A stretch of DNA of 64,000 nucleotides from Kribbella sp. NBC_00382 (GCF_036067295.1 NZ_CP107954.1:3534001-3598000), one strand, 5' to 3'; numbered from the stretch's first letter, positions 43,562 through 52,727 are shown. The notes: generated from the letters alone by a model not told the origin. Numbers and translations are program-made.

Positions 43562-44713
43562 ATGGCTGTCGACCGCTTGCTTCCGACCGAGGAGGCCGGT
43601 GAGCTGCTGGGTCTCGTGCGCGACCTCTGTGAGCACGAACTCGCGCCGTACGCGGCCAAGGCCGAGGAGACCGAGACCTTCCCGCGGGAGGCGTTCCACA
43701 CGCTCGGCAAGGCCGGGCTGCTGGGCCTGCCTTATCCGGAGCAGTACGGCGGCGCCGAGCAGCCGTACGAGGTCTACCTGCAGATGCTCGAGGAGATCGC
43801 CGCGGCCTGGATGTCGGTCGGTGTCGGCCTGTCCGTCCACACGATGACCAGCTACGCGATCGCGACCTTCGGTACTGCGGACCAGCGCGAGCTCCTGCTC
43901 CCCGACATGGTCGGCGGCGAACTGCTCGGCGCCTATGCGCTGTCCGAGCCGCAGGCCGGGTCCGACATCAGCGGGATGACAACGAAGGCAGTCCGCGACG
44001 GCGACCACTACGTGCTGAGCGGCACCAAGTCGTGGATCACGCATGGCTCGCACGCCGACTTCTACACGACCTTCGCCCGTACGTCCGCCGACCCGAAGCA
44101 CGGCATCTCCGCCTTCCACGTGCCCGCGTCGGCCGAGGGGCTCAGCTTCGGCGCCCCGGAACGCAAGATGGGCCTGACCGGATCGACCACCACGCTGGTC
44201 AACTACGACGGCGTCCGGGTGCCGGTCGCCAACCTGATCGGCAACGAGGGCGACGGGATGCGGATCGCCTTGTCCGCGCTCGACTCCGGCCGGCTCGGCA
44301 TCGCTGCTTGCGCGGTGGGCCTCGCACAGGCAGCGCTCGACCTCGCCGCGTCGTACGCGCTGGGCCGGGAGCAGTTCGGGCACCCGATCTCCGACTTCCA
44401 GGGCATGCAGTTCCTGCTGGCCGACATGGCCGCGGCGACCGAGTCCGCGCGATCGACGTACATCCAGGCTGCCCGGCGGCGCGATCTCGGCCGGCCGTTC
44501 ACCCAGCAGGCGGCGATCGCCAAGCTGGTCTGCACCGACGCGGCGATGAAGGTGACCACCGATGCGGTCCAGGTGCTCGGTGGCTACGGTTACACCCGCG
44601 AGTTCCCGGCCGAGCGCTACATGCGCGAGGCCAAGGTGACCCAGATCTTCGAAGGCACCAACCAGATTCAGCGTCTCGTAATCAGCCGCGATCTCCTCAG
44701 GAGTGTTCGATGA
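43562..44713 (+). CDS. Acyl-CoA dehydrogenase
   Basis: A 383-aa FAD enzyme of beta-oxidation or branched-chain/aromatic acyl-CoA catabolism. The signatures are [58 protein letters not shown] and the catalytic Glu in [13 protein letters not shown]. An upstream GGAGAGG supports the ATG. Length and the position of the catalytic Glu fit short/medium-chain or isovaleryl-CoA-type enzymes; the chain length is not predictable by eye. It overlaps the SDR gene by 4 nt (ATGA). Confidence 0.92.
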   Translation: MAVDRLLPTEEAGELLGLVRDLCEHELAPYAAKAEETETFPREAFHTLGKAGLLGLPYPEQYGGAEQPYEVYLQMLEEIAAAWMSVGVGLSVHTMTSYAIATFGTADQRELLLPDMVGGELLGAYALSEPQAGSDISGMTTKAVRDGDHYVLSGTKSWITHGSHADFYTTFARTSADPKHGISAFHVPASAEGLSFGAPERKMGLTGSTTTLVNYDGVRVPVANLIGNEGDGMRIALSALDSGRLGIAACAVGLAQAALDLAASYALGREQFGHPISDFQGMQFLLADMAAATESARSTYIQAARRRDLGRPFTQQAAIAKLVCTDAAMKVTTDAVQVLGGYGYTREFPAERYMREAKVTQIFEGTNQIQRLVISRDLLRSVR

Positions 44714-45477
44714 AGCTTGCCGCGTCCGATGTCGTCCTCGTCACCGGCGGTGGTTCCGGGCTCGGTGAGGCGACCGTACGCCGATTCGCCGCCGCCGGGT
44801 CCGGCGTGGTGATCTGCGACCTCCCGTCCTCCGCAGGCAAGGCGATCGCCGACGAACTGGGCGAACGCGTCGTCTTCGTCCCCACCGACGTGACGGACGA
44901 GGCTGCCGTCACCGCCGCCCTCGACGCGGCCGCCTCGCTGGGCCCGCTCCGCCTGGTCGTCACCTGCGCCGGCATCGCCACCCCCGGCCGCGTCGTCGGC
45001 CGTAAGGGCCCGTTGCCCTTGGCAACCTTCAAGCAGGTGATCGAGGTCAATGTCGTCGGCACCTTCAACGTCCTCCGCCTGGCCGCCGAGCGCATGATGG
45101 CCCTCGACCCCGACGAAGACGGCGACCGCGGCGTAGTGGTCATGACGGCCTCCATCGCCGCCTACGACGGCCAAATCGGCCAAGCCGCCTACGCGTCCAG
45201 CAAGGGCGCGATCGTCTCCCTGACCCTCACGGCTGCCCGAGACCTGGCAGACAAGGGAATCCGGGTCGTCACCATCGCCCCCGGCACCATGGAAACCCCC
45301 ATGCTCGCCGGCCTCCCCGAAGACGCCCGCAAGGTCCTGGAGCAACAGGTCCCGCACCCGGCCCGCCTCGGCCGCCCCTCGGAGTACGCCGCGCTGGTCG
45401 ACCACATCGTCAGCAACCAACTCCTCAACGGCGAGGTCATCCGCCTGGACGGCGCCCTCAGGATGCCCCCGCGTTAA
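44710..45477 (+). CDS. SDR oxidoreductase, 3-hydroxyacyl-CoA dehydrogenase-like
   Basis: A 255-aa SDR related to the HSD17B10-type 3-hydroxyacyl-CoA dehydrogenases: [40 protein letters not shown], then Ser in VVMTASIAA, Tyr/Lys in YASSKGAIV and [10 protein letters not shown]. The insert [18 protein letters not shown] is characteristic of this branch. The start overlaps the stop of the acyl-CoA dehydrogenase, so the two act in one operon, presumably as successive beta-oxidation steps (the hydratase is elsewhere). The 3' third of the gene is C-rich. Confidence 0.88.
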   Translation: MKLAASDVVLVTGGGSGLGEATVRRFAAAGSGVVICDLPSSAGKAIADELGERVVFVPTDVTDEAAVTAALDAAASLGPLRLVVTCAGIATPGRVVGRKGPLPLATFKQVIEVNVVGTFNVLRLAAERMMALDPDEDGDRGVVVMTASIAAYDGQIGQAAYASSKGAIVSLTLTAARDLADKGIRVVTIAPGTMETPMLAGLPEDARKVLEQQVPHPARLGRPSEYAALVDHIVSNQLLNGEVIRLDGALRMPPR

Positions 45478-45565
45478 TTGCCCTGTGGACAGCCGCTGAT
45501 CTGGGTGGCTGCCCGGATACCTTCCCTGCTGAATCGACTTGGCGGTTCGTTGCGGAGGAGGTGTC

Positions 45566-45592
45566 TGACAAATATGTACTACAGTGTTGTCA
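45566..45592 (+). promoter_or_regulatory. Dyad at the antitoxin start, candidate autoregulatory operator
   Basis: TGACAA (45566-45571) and TTGTCA (45587-45592) form a 6-bp inverted repeat with a 15-bp spacer, ending at the A of the ATG. Phd/YefM antitoxins repress their own promoters through such dyads. No good Shine-Dalgarno is visible, so the transcript may be leaderless. Confidence 0.4.
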
Positions 45593-45864
45593 TGGCTGAG
45601 ATCCCGGTGCGGGTGCTGAATCAGGAGACGGCGAAGGTGCTGGCCCGGGTGAAGCAGGGCGAAGAGATCGAGATCACCGAGCGGGGGGCGGTGATCGCAC
45701 GGCTGGTGCCTGCGAAACCGTCACCGGTGGCACGTCTGCTGGAGACCGGCAAGCTCAGGCTGCCGCGCAGCACCGGCCCGATGCCGCACCCCCGGGGAGA
45801 GATCCGCACGGACCGGCAAGCAGGCGAGCTGCTGGAGGAGCTGCGGGGCGAGGAGCGGTACTGA
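45592..45864 (+). CDS. Phd/YefM-family antitoxin
   Basis: A 90-aa antitoxin. The N-terminal Phd/YefM DNA-binding domain reads IPVRVLNQETAKVLARVKQG then EEIEITERGAVIARLVPAKP, the VN.seaR..l..v..Ge...ITrrG.pvA.lvp pattern. A basic/acidic C-terminal tail (LETGKLRLPRSTGPMPHPRG and beyond) wraps the toxin in related systems. ATG 45592 is chosen as the family start; in-frame ATG 45574 is an alternative. It overlaps the toxin by 1 nt (TGATG). Confidence 0.87.
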   Translation: MAEIPVRVLNQETAKVLARVKQGEEIEITERGAVIARLVPAKPSPVARLLETGKLRLPRSTGPMPHPRGEIRTDRQAGELLEELRGEERY

Positions 45865-46262
45865 TGATCTACCTCGACACGGCGGCTCTGGTGAAACTCG
45901 TCCGCCGCGAGGTGGAGTCGGACGCACTCGTCGACTGGATCGCGGACCGGCCGGACGAGCTCCTCGTCTCGTCGGCGCTCTCCGAGGTCGAGCTTCCGCG
46001 CGCCCTGCGACGGACCGAGCCGGCCTTGCTTGCCGCACTGCCTGGGGTGCTCGGACGGATTGCGGTCTACGAGATCGACGAGTTGGTTCGGTCCACCGCC
46101 GCTGCCTATGACGACCCAGCCATCCGTTCACTTGACGCGATCCACCTCGCCACGGCAGACGCAGTACTGGCTGACGACCTGACGGCTTTCGTCACGTACA
46201 ACCGCCGGCTGCTTGCCGCCGCGGAAGATCTGGGCTTGCCGGTCGCTGCGCCTGCTGCCTGA
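45864..46262 (+). CDS. VapC-type PIN-domain toxin ribonuclease
   Basis: A 132-aa PIN-domain protein. Acidic active-site residues are Asp5 (MIYLDTAALVKL), Glu41 or Glu43 (SALSEVELPRAL) and Asp91 (RSLDAIHLATA). The fourth position, often Asp in TYDxRL, is Asn113 here (TYNRRL). VapC toxins cleave tRNA or 23S rRNA. The pair is Phd/YefM with VapC, a common hybrid in actinobacteria. Its 3' end is 21 nt from the convergent membrane-protein gene, with no clear terminator. Confidence 0.87.
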   Translation: MIYLDTAALVKLVRREVESDALVDWIADRPDELLVSSALSEVELPRALRRTEPALLAALPGVLGRIAVYEIDELVRSTAAAYDDPAIRSLDAIHLATADAVLADDLTAFVTYNRRLLAAAEDLGLPVAAPAA

Positions 46263-46283
46263 TCACTGCCATCGTCGGCGGGT

Positions 46284-47327
46284 TCAGCGCGGTGGTGGGG
46301 TGAAGCTGCCGGGGGCGTCGATGAGGGGTTGGTCGGGGTGGTGGACGCCGGTGAAGAGCAGGTCGGTGAAGGGGATGGAGAAGACGCGGAAGTCGGAGCC
46401 GACCTTTGTGTAGTACTGGTTGGTGCAGTTCTGTTCCTGGAAGAGCATCGACCAGTTGCCGTCGGGGCCGTGCAGGGTCAGGCGGATCGTTTTCAAGCCT
46501 TGCGGTAGGCAGAGCAACGTGCTGCCGATGCGCATCGTGGGCGCGGTCTGGAGTTCTCTGCTGATCTGCTGGGCCAGGTTGGTCGCCCGCTTGCCGTCGA
46601 GGCTTGAGCCTGCGATCAGAGATGACTGCGGGGAGTTGTATTTACCCCAGTACTCGCAGATGCCGACCGAGTCGATCTTGCCCAGCACCAGCGATTCGGT
46701 TGAGTCGTCCTCAGCAGGGAGATAGCCGTTCTGCTCGCAGCCGTAGGCGTCCGGGCCGTTGGCGAGTGGGACGGCCGAGTCGAGGATGCGTTGGCGGAGG
46801 GCGTCGTTCTTGGTGAGCACGCTGACGTGGATGCCGCCGACCTCGCGGGTCTCCTCGGTCCAGCCGCCGTCGTACTGCTTGACGCCGGGCTGCTGGAGGT
46901 CGTCGAACCAGACGTACTCGTGCCGTTCCGCGAGCGGTAGGACCGCGACGGCGCAGCCGGAGTTCTTGAGGACGATCCAAGGTGAGAGCCGGCCGACGGT
47001 CGGCGCCTTCGAGGAGCCGCACGGCGCCGGGCTGGAGGTGAAGTTCGTCCACTGAGCGGGCACCTGGACCTGGACCGTCTTGTACGACTCCCAACGAAAA
47101 TCCGTGGTCGTAGTCGAGGCCGGACCGGCCTCATGGTTCAGCGACTGGCTCACGGTGATGGTCGCGGCGACCGCAACGACCGCCAGGGCCGCAGCGCCAA
47201 TGGTCCGGCCGGTACGCCGCCGCCGCAAGCGACGGTGAACCGTCGTCAGCAGGTCGTGGTCGTCGGGCGCCTCGGCAGCGTGACGGTCGAGCGACTCGGT
47301 CAGCATGCTCTCGGTGGGGTCTGCCAT
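46284..47327 (-). CDS. Membrane-anchored partner of the ECF sigma factor, function unknown
   Basis: A 347-aa protein. A short cytoplasmic N-terminus (MADPTESMLTESLDRHAAEA), an Arg-rich stretch (VHRRLRRRRTGRT) and one membrane segment (IGAAALAVVAVAATITVSQS) are followed by a large extracellular domain with several Cys. The layout is that of putative anti-sigma or sigma-coupled membrane proteins, but no zinc-binding ZAS motif is visible. ATG 47327 has GAGGAGG upstream and overlaps the sigma factor stop by 1 nt. Co-expression with the sigma factor is nearly certain; an anti-sigma role is inference. Confidence 0.7.
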   Translation of the reverse strand: MADPTESMLTESLDRHAAEAPDDHDLLTTVHRRLRRRRTGRTIGAAALAVVAVAATITVSQSLNHEAGPASTTTTDFRWESYKTVQVQVPAQWTNFTSSPAPCGSSKAPTVGRLSPWIVLKNSGCAVAVLPLAERHEYVWFDDLQQPGVKQYDGGWTEETREVGGIHVSVLTKNDALRQRILDSAVPLANGPDAYGCEQNGYLPAEDDSTESLVLGKIDSVGICEYWGKYNSPQSSLIAGSSLDGKRATNLAQQISRELQTAPTMRIGSTLLCLPQGLKTIRLTLHGPDGNWSMLFQEQNCTNQYYTKVGSDFRVFSIPFTDLLFTGVHHPDQPLIDAPGSFTPPPR

Positions 47328-47836
47328 CAGCGGGTGACCTCCTCGGTCGTGCTCAGGGTCGTCCGCAACGACGCCAGCGCGCGGTGGATCTGGGAACGGA
47401 CCGTGCCGGCGGTGCAGTCGAGGATCTCGGCGATCTCGTTGTCCGGGAGGCCTTCGTAGTACCGGAGGACGACGGCGGCGCGCTGCTTGGTCGGCAGCGA
47501 GGCGCACAGGGTCCAGACCGCGTCCTGCTCGGCGTGCGGGCCGGCGTGGTCCACGGTGGCGGAGTCGAAGGTCGTCGCCTCACCGACCGGCGTCTCGCGG
47601 CGGAAGAACTTGCGCCACCGCGAGATGTCCGCGTTGACGACAGCCCGCCGCAGGTACGCCTCCGGGTCACCCAGCCGGCCGATCCTGGCCCAGCGCGAGT
47701 ACGCCGAAACGAGCGCGTCCTGGACCGCCTCTTCAGCCCGGCTGTGATCCCGGGTGATCAGGTACGCGAACCGCAGCAGCGCAGCACCACGCAACTTGAC
47801 CCATTCGTCGAAATCCGGCGATCCCCCGTCGGTCAT
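47327..47836 (-). CDS. SigE-family ECF RNA polymerase sigma factor
   Basis: A 169-aa ECF sigma factor. Region 2 is LRFAYLITRDHSRAEEAVQD then ALVSAYSRW; region 4 is SLPTKQRAAVVLRYYEGLPD then NEIAEILDCTAGTVRSQIHR, with an intact HTH. This matches the actinobacterial SigE-family (many copies per genome). ATG 47836 has GGAGGTG upstream; the longer frame adds an Arg-rich stretch. It is the first gene of a two-gene operon with the membrane protein. Confidence 0.88.
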   Translation of the reverse strand: MTDGGSPDFDEWVKLRGAALLRFAYLITRDHSRAEEAVQDALVSAYSRWARIGRLGDPEAYLRRAVVNADISRWRKFFRRETPVGEATTFDSATVDHAGPHAEQDAVWTLCASLPTKQRAAVVLRYYEGLPDNEIAEILDCTAGTVRSQIHRALASLRTTLSTTEEVTR

Positions 47837-47885
47837 CCGCCACCTCCTACCCCGTACCACGCGGGCAGCAGCTCAGACGTTGCAT

Positions 47886-49130
47886 TCAGTCCAGATCGGG
47901 GTCGAGTGTGGCTCCGGGTGGCGGGGGCGGTGGAAGGGTGAGCTTCTCGTCGGGCTTGGCGGCCAGGACGGTTTCGACGTACGAGCGGGCCGCCTCCATC
48001 GTGTCGACCTCATGGCCGGCCTGCTCGGACAGGAACCAGCGGTGCTCAAGTACTTCGTGGAACACCTCCGCCGGCTCGAGCTTGCGCTTCAGATCCCGAG
48101 GTACCGACCGGACGACCGGCTCGAAGACCTCGGTCAGCCACTGGTGCGCGACGATCTCCTCGTCCTCGCCCTGCTGGTCGGTCGAAGCGGAGTACGAGTC
48201 GAGGTCGTTGAGCAGCCGCCGCGCCTGGTTCTCCTCGACGTCGAGCCCGGTCAGCCGCAGCAGCCGCCGCGAGTGGTGGCCGGCGTCCACGACCTTGGGC
48301 TGGATCCGGACCTGGCTGCCGTCCCAATCGGTGATGATGTCGATCTCGGCGACGTCGAAGCCGAGCTCGTTCAGCCGCCGGATCCGCGAGTCCAGCCGGT
48401 GCATCTCGTCCGTGTGGAACTCCTCCGGCGCGGTCAGCTCCTTCCAGAGCGCCTCGTACCGGGCGGTGATCGAGTGGATCGTCTCCAGCGGATCGATGGT
48501 CGCGTCGAGCAGGCCGCCCTCCTCGAGGTCGGACAGCTCGCCGAACAGGTTGATCTCGGCCGTGTAGAGGTCGTGCGCGCGCTGCCCGTCGGAGATGTCC
48601 TGGTGCAGCTCGCCGGTCTCCGCGTCCACCAGGTACGCCGCGAAGGCGCCCGCATCACGTCGGAAGAGAGTGTTCGACAGCGAGCAGTCGCCCCAGAAGA
48701 AGCCCAGCAGATGGAGCCGGACGATCAGCGCGACCAGGGCGTCGATCAGCCGGTTGACCGTGTCCGGCCGCAGCGTGCTGGAGAACAGCGCCCGGTACGG
48801 CAGGGAGAACTGCAGGTGCTTGGTGACCAGGATCGAGTCGAGCGGCTCGCCGTTCTTGTCCAGCCGGTCGGTGATGACGCCGACCGGTTCGACCGAGGGG
48901 GAGTCCAGCCGCTCGAGGTCGCGCAGCAGCCGGTACTCGTGCATCGCGAGGTGTTCCATCACCTCTTTGATCGCGTAGACCGTGCCGTTCACCCGGACGA
49001 ACCGGACGACGTGGCGGGAGATACCGCGGGGGAGCGCGACCAGCTGGTCCTCCGGCCACTCCTCCAGCGGGATGTCCCAGGGGAGCGAGAGCAGGCCGGT
49101 GTCCGGGCGAGTGGCTACGAAACGAGGCAC
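47886..49130 (-). CDS. DUF4032 domain-containing protein (kinase-like fold)
   Basis: A 414-aa cytoplasmic protein of the DUF4032 family. The first half looks like a lipopolysaccharide/Rio-kinase-like domain: RFVRVNGTVYAIKEVMEHLA (VAIK-like Lys), FFWGDCSLSNTLFRRDAGAF (HxDxxxxN-like with Gly-Asp) and AYLVDAETGELH (DxE in place of DFG). The C-terminal DUF4032 region is helical. Actinobacterial members have no established role. GTG 49130 is preferred because upstream sequence is not conserved in character. Divergent from lacI. Confidence 0.78.
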   Translation of the reverse strand: MPRFVATRPDTGLLSLPWDIPLEEWPEDQLVALPRGISRHVVRFVRVNGTVYAIKEVMEHLAMHEYRLLRDLERLDSPSVEPVGVITDRLDKNGEPLDSILVTKHLQFSLPYRALFSSTLRPDTVNRLIDALVALIVRLHLLGFFWGDCSLSNTLFRRDAGAFAAYLVDAETGELHQDISDGQRAHDLYTAEINLFGELSDLEEGGLLDATIDPLETIHSITARYEALWKELTAPEEFHTDEMHRLDSRIRRLNELGFDVAEIDIITDWDGSQVRIQPKVVDAGHHSRRLLRLTGLDVEENQARRLLNDLDSYSASTDQQGEDEEIVAHQWLTEVFEPVVRSVPRDLKRKLEPAEVFHEVLEHRWFLSEQAGHEVDTMEAARSYVETVLAAKPDEKLTLPPPPPPGATLDPDLD

Positions 49131-49178
49131 CCGACCAGTGTGGCAGTTCCTGACGGATCGGGTAACGAACGCAAGTGG

Positions 49179-49194
49179 CCGCAAGAATTTGCGG
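49179..49194. promoter_or_regulatory. Candidate LacI operator upstream of lacI
   Basis: CCGCAA-GAAT-TTGCGG is a 16-bp palindrome 23 bp before the lacI ATG. It has the TTGCG half-sites also found upstream of the ABC operon, and a second TTTGCGC lies at 49209-49215. Confidence 0.5.
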
Positions 49195-49216
49195 AATGTG
49201 GCGTAGTGTTTGCGCT

Positions 49217-50221
49217 ATGACGCGACGACTTGCTGAGGTGGCGAAGAAGGTCGGGGTCAGCGAGGCGACCGTGAGCCGGGTACTCAACGGCAAACCGGGG
49301 GTCTCCGAGGCGACCCGCGAGGCGGTACTCACCGCGCTCGACGTGCTCGGTTACGAGCGCCCGACCCAGCTCAGAGGTGACCGGGCCCGCCTGGTCGGCC
49401 TGGTGCTGCCGGAGTTGCAGAACCCGATCTTCCCGGCTTTCGCCGAGGTGGTCGGCGGGGCGCTGGCGCAGCAGGGGTTCACGTCGTTGCTGTGCACAAG
49501 GACAGTCGGTGGCGTCTCCGAGGCTGACTACGTCGACCTGCTCCTTCAGCAGCAGGTCTCGGGCGTCGTCTTTGCCGGTGGTTTCTACGCCCAGGCGGAT
49601 GCGCCGCACGCACACTACGAGCTGATCCAGGAGCGCCGGCTGCCGACCGTCCTGGTCAACGCCGCCGTCGACCACCTCGGCTTCCCGCAGGTCTCGTCGG
49701 ACGACGTTGTCGCCGCGGAGATGGCGCTGGGACACCTACGCGCGCTCGGGCACCAGAAGATCGGGATGGTGCTCGGCCCCCGCGACCACATCCCCTCGCG
49801 GCGCAAGCTGGACGCTTTCCTGAAGTCTCCGGAGGCCGATCCGGAGTTGGTCGAGCACACGATGTTCTCGCTCGAGGGCGGGCACGCGGCCGCGACCCGG
49901 CTGGTGAAGCAGGGCGTCACCGGGATCGTCTGCGCGAGCGACATCCTGGCGCTCGGCGCGATCCGGGCCGTCCGCCGGGCCGGCTTGTCCGTACCTGACG
50001 ACGTCTCCGTGATCGGGTACGACGACTCCGCGATGATGAACTGCACCGACCCGCCACTGACGACGGTCCGGCAGCCGATCGACGCGATGGGGCGGGCCGC
50101 GGTCGAGATACTGGTCGCACTGATCGAGCGCGCCGCGGTACCGGCCGACGAGCTGCTCTTCGAGCCCGAACTGGTGGTACGCGCGTCGACGGCCCGGGCA
50201 CGGGCGACAGCCAAGGTCTGA
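49217..50221 (+). CDS. LacI family transcriptional regulator of the sugar operon
   Basis: A 334-aa repressor. The N-terminal HTH and hinge are MTRRLAEVAKKVGVSEATVS then RVLNGKPGVSEATREAV and ALDVLGYERP. The periplasmic-binding-protein-like core includes VGLVLPELQNPIFPAFAEVV, SVIGYDDSAMMNCTDPPLTT and VRQPIDAMGR. The effector is probably a glucoside such as maltose or trehalose, judged from the ABC transporter and GH13 genes that follow. It is divergent from the DUF4032 gene and separated from the transporter genes by a terminator. Confidence 0.9.
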   Translation: MTRRLAEVAKKVGVSEATVSRVLNGKPGVSEATREAVLTALDVLGYERPTQLRGDRARLVGLVLPELQNPIFPAFAEVVGGALAQQGFTSLLCTRTVGGVSEADYVDLLLQQQVSGVVFAGGFYAQADAPHAHYELIQERRLPTVLVNAAVDHLGFPQVSSDDVVAAEMALGHLRALGHQKIGMVLGPRDHIPSRRKLDAFLKSPEADPELVEHTMFSLEGGHAAATRLVKQGVTGIVCASDILALGAIRAVRRAGLSVPDDVSVIGYDDSAMMNCTDPPLTTVRQPIDAMGRAAVEILVALIERAAVPADELLFEPELVVRASTARARATAKV

Positions 50222-50237
50222 CAACGACAGACACCCC

Positions 50238-50279
50238 ACGGGGGTCTTGAGCAGAAATCCTGCTCGAGGCCCCCGTTTT
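50238..50279 (+). terminator. Intrinsic terminator of lacI
   Basis: ACGGGGGTCTTGAGCAG (50238-50254) pairs, with two mismatches, with CTGCTCGAGGCCCCCGT (50260-50276). TTTT follows. It begins 17 nt after lacI stops. Confidence 0.85.
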
Positions 50280-50306
50280 GCGTTGTTCCGGCGAGGAGTC
50301 ACGTTT

Positions 50307-50357
50307 TTGCAACTTGCGATCGAACTATTGCGCACATCTAGTCGCGTTGCCTACGGT
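50307..50357 (+). promoter_or_regulatory. Promoter/operator region of the sugar ABC operon
   Basis: TTGC occurs three times in direct orientation at 50307, 50314 and 50328, two of them as TTGCG like the lacI half-sites. A -35 TTGCGC (50328-50333) and -10 TACGGT (50352-50357) are 18 bp apart; TTGCGA (50314-50319) with TCTAGT (50337-50342) at 17 bp is an alternative. Repressor bound to the TTGCG sites would overlap the -35. Confidence 0.45.
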
Positions 50358-50415
50358 ACGGACCACATCCGAGGGGCGGGACGGAAAGCGCCCTCGCCAG
50401 TAGAAGGGCACATCG

Positions 50416-51798
50416 ATGAGGACAACGAGCCACCGCAAGGCGCTCAGCCTGTTGCTCGTGGCAGGGCTCGGCCTAGCCGCCGCGTCCTGTGGATCCGGGG
50501 ACGACAACAAGCCGGCCGCCCAGGGGTCCGGCGACGCGAACGCTCCCGTGACCATCACCGTGGGATGCCAGCCGCCGAAGAGCAACCCGAAGGAACGCGC
50601 CGGGTGGGACGAGGACGTCGCGGCGTTCCAGAAGCTGCACCCGAACATCACCATCCAGAGCAAGGACGCGTTCCCCTGCATCAACCCGGACACCTTCCAG
50701 GCGAAGCTGGCCGGCGGTACCCAGGAGGACGTGTTCTACGTCTACTACACCGATGTCCAGAAGATCATCAAGGCCAAGCAGGCCGCGGACATCAGCCAGT
50801 ACATCGGTGACGTGAAGGAGCTCAAGGACATCCGCCCCGACGTCCAGAGCGTCTTCAAGGACGGCGACAAGAGCTACGGCCTGCCGCGCAACAACTACAA
50901 CATGGGCCTGGTCTACAACCGCAAGCTCTTCACCCAGGCGGGGCTGAACCCGGACTCGCCGCCGAAGACCTGGTCCGAGGTCCAGGACGCGGCCAAGAAG
51001 ATCGCCGGTCTCGGCGCGGGCTACACGGGCTTTGGTGAGTACAGCGCGGGCAACACCGGCGGTTGGCACTTCGCCGCCTCGCTGTACGCCCGGGGTGGCT
51101 CGATGGTGAGCGACGACGGCAAGACCGCCGCGTTCAACAGCGACGAGGGCAAGGCCGTCCTGGAGAACCTGAAGAAGATGCGCTGGGACGACAACAGCAT
51201 GGGCACCAAGCAGCTGCTGCAGTGGGAAGACCTGATGCGGATGATGGGCTCCGGCAAGCTCGGCATGATGATCGGCGCGCCGGACGTGGTCCAGTCGGTC
51301 AACAACGACTTCCAGGGCGAGTTCGACGACTACGGTGTCACGGCCGTACCGGAGTCCGACGGCAAGTCCTCGCTCAGCGGCGGTGACGGGTACATGTTCA
51401 ACCCGAAGGCGACGCCGGAGAAGATCAAGGCCGGCCTGCTCTGGCTGCAGTTCCACGAGCTGACGCCGGGCCAGGGCCAGTTCAACTACGAGCGGGCCAA
51501 GGCCCAGGGCCGCCCGGTCGGGCTGCCGATCCCGGACCTGTACGGCACCACCGCGCCGGGCAAGGAAATCGTTGCCCTCCGCAAGCAGTTCGCCACCGTG
51601 CCGGTCGACCACTTCACCCCGTATGTCGACGCGCAGGCCAACATCACCAACAAGCTCGAGCCGCCGAAGGCGCAGGAGCTGTACGCCGTACTGGATGTCG
51701 CGATGTCCGCGGTGCTGACGCGTAAGGACGCCGACGTCAGCAAGCTGCTCTCGGACGCCGAGGGCAAGGCCAACAAGATTCTCGCCAAGAACACCTGA
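50416..51798 (+). CDS. Carbohydrate ABC transporter substrate-binding lipoprotein
   Basis: A 460-aa family 1 extracellular sugar-binding protein. The lipobox LAAASC gives lipidated Cys25. The mature part shows VTITVGCQPPKSNPKERAGW, AFQKLHPNITIQ, YGLPRNNYNMGLVYNRKLFT and QAGLNPDSPPKTWSEVQDAA, typical of maltose/alpha-glucoside-type binding proteins. GAAGGGC precedes the ATG. Its stop overlaps the start of the first permease by 1 nt. It is the first gene of the operon and presumably delivers an alpha-glucoside. The ATPase is not encoded here, as is common in actinobacteria (shared MsiK). Confidence 0.9.
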   Translation: MRTTSHRKALSLLLVAGLGLAAASCGSGDDNKPAAQGSGDANAPVTITVGCQPPKSNPKERAGWDEDVAAFQKLHPNITIQSKDAFPCINPDTFQAKLAGGTQEDVFYVYYTDVQKIIKAKQAADISQYIGDVKELKDIRPDVQSVFKDGDKSYGLPRNNYNMGLVYNRKLFTQAGLNPDSPPKTWSEVQDAAKKIAGLGAGYTGFGEYSAGNTGGWHFAASLYARGGSMVSDDGKTAAFNSDEGKAVLENLKKMRWDDNSMGTKQLLQWEDLMRMMGSGKLGMMIGAPDVVQSVNNDFQGEFDDYGVTAVPESDGKSSLSGGDGYMFNPKATPEKIKAGLLWLQFHELTPGQGQFNYERAKAQGRPVGLPIPDLYGTTAPGKEIVALRKQFATVPVDHFTPYVDAQANITNKLEPPKAQELYAVLDVAMSAVLTRKDADVSKLLSDAEGKANKILAKNT

Positions 51799-52727
51799 TG
51801 GCAGTACTGACCGCGAAGCCGCCGGTGCGCCGTTCCCTTCCCCAGGGAGCGGCGCGCCGCGCGGTGGGCAGGAACCTCACGGCGTACGGGTTCCTCTGCG
51901 GGGCACTGATCTGTTTCGCCTTCTTCTCCTGGTACCCGATGATCCGCGAGATCGTCCTGAGCTTCCAGGAGAACAACTTCGTCGATCCCGCCAAGTGGGT
52001 CGGCTTCGACAACTTCCGGACCGTGATCGAGGATCCGGCCTTCCGGTCCGCGTGGCTGAACACGGCGGCTTTCAGCGGTCTCGCGCTGATCGTCGGCTAC
52101 GCGATCCCGTTCGTGCTCGCGGTGGTGCTGAACGAGCTCAAGCACGCGCGGGCCTACCTGCGGTTCGTCGTCTACCTGCCGGTGATGCTGCCGCCGGCCG
52201 TCGGCGTGCTGCTGTTCAAGTGGTTCTACGATCCGGGCGCGGGCCTGTTCAACCAGATCCTCGACGTCTTCGGCATCCCGCCGCTGAGCTGGCTCGATTC
52301 CTCCAGTACTGCGCTGATCTCGCTCGTCCTGGTCTCCACCTGGATGAACCTCGGCACCGGCACGCTGATCTACCTCGCTGCGCTGCAGAGCATCCCGGGT
52401 GAGCTCTACGAGTCCGCGGAGCTCGACGGCGCCGGGCTGTTCAAGCGGGTCTGGCACGTGACGATCCCGCAGACCAAACTCATCCTGCTGGTGATGCTGC
52501 TGCTCCAGGTGGTGGCGACCATGCAGGTCTTCATCGAGCCCTACCTGCTGACCGGTGGCGGCCCCGAGAACGCGACCGTCACGGTGGCCTACCTGATGTA
52601 CCAGTACGCCTTCAACTTCGGCGACTTCGGTGGCGGTGGCGCGCTCGGCCTGATGCTGATGGTGGTCCTGATGGTCTTCTCGACGATCTACCTGCGCGTC
52701 TCGCGCGACAACGAGGGTGCCCGATGA
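51798..52727 (+). CDS. Sugar ABC transporter permease 1 (MalF-like)
   Basis: A 309-aa integral membrane protein with about six helices: FLCGALICFAFFSWYPMIRE, TAAFSGLALIVGYAIPFVLA, YLPVMLPPAVGVLLFKWFYD and more. The EAA loop facing the ATPase is ELYESAELDGAGLFKRVWHV, the usual EAAxxDGA signature. It overlaps the binding-protein gene by 1 nt and the second permease by 4 nt, so all three are co-translated. Confidence 0.92.
   Translation: MAVLTAKPPVRRSLPQGAARRAVGRNLTAYGFLCGALICFAFFSWYPMIREIVLSFQENNFVDPAKWVGFDNFRTVIEDPAFRSAWLNTAAFSGLALIVGYAIPFVLAVVLNELKHARAYLRFVVYLPVMLPPAVGVLLFKWFYDPGAGLFNQILDVFGIPPLSWLDSSSTALISLVLVSTWMNLGTGTLIYLAALQSIPGELYESAELDGAGLFKRVWHVTIPQTKLILLVMLLLQVVATMQVFIEPYLLTGGGPENATVTVAYLMYQYAFNFGDFGGGGALGLMLMVVLMVFSTIYLRVSRDNEGAR

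Noticed and set aside
42404..44383. 659-aa minus-strand frame over the TetR and acyl-CoA dehydrogenase genes
   Set aside because: Shadow of three well-supported genes in other frames; no motifs and wrong codon-position GC.
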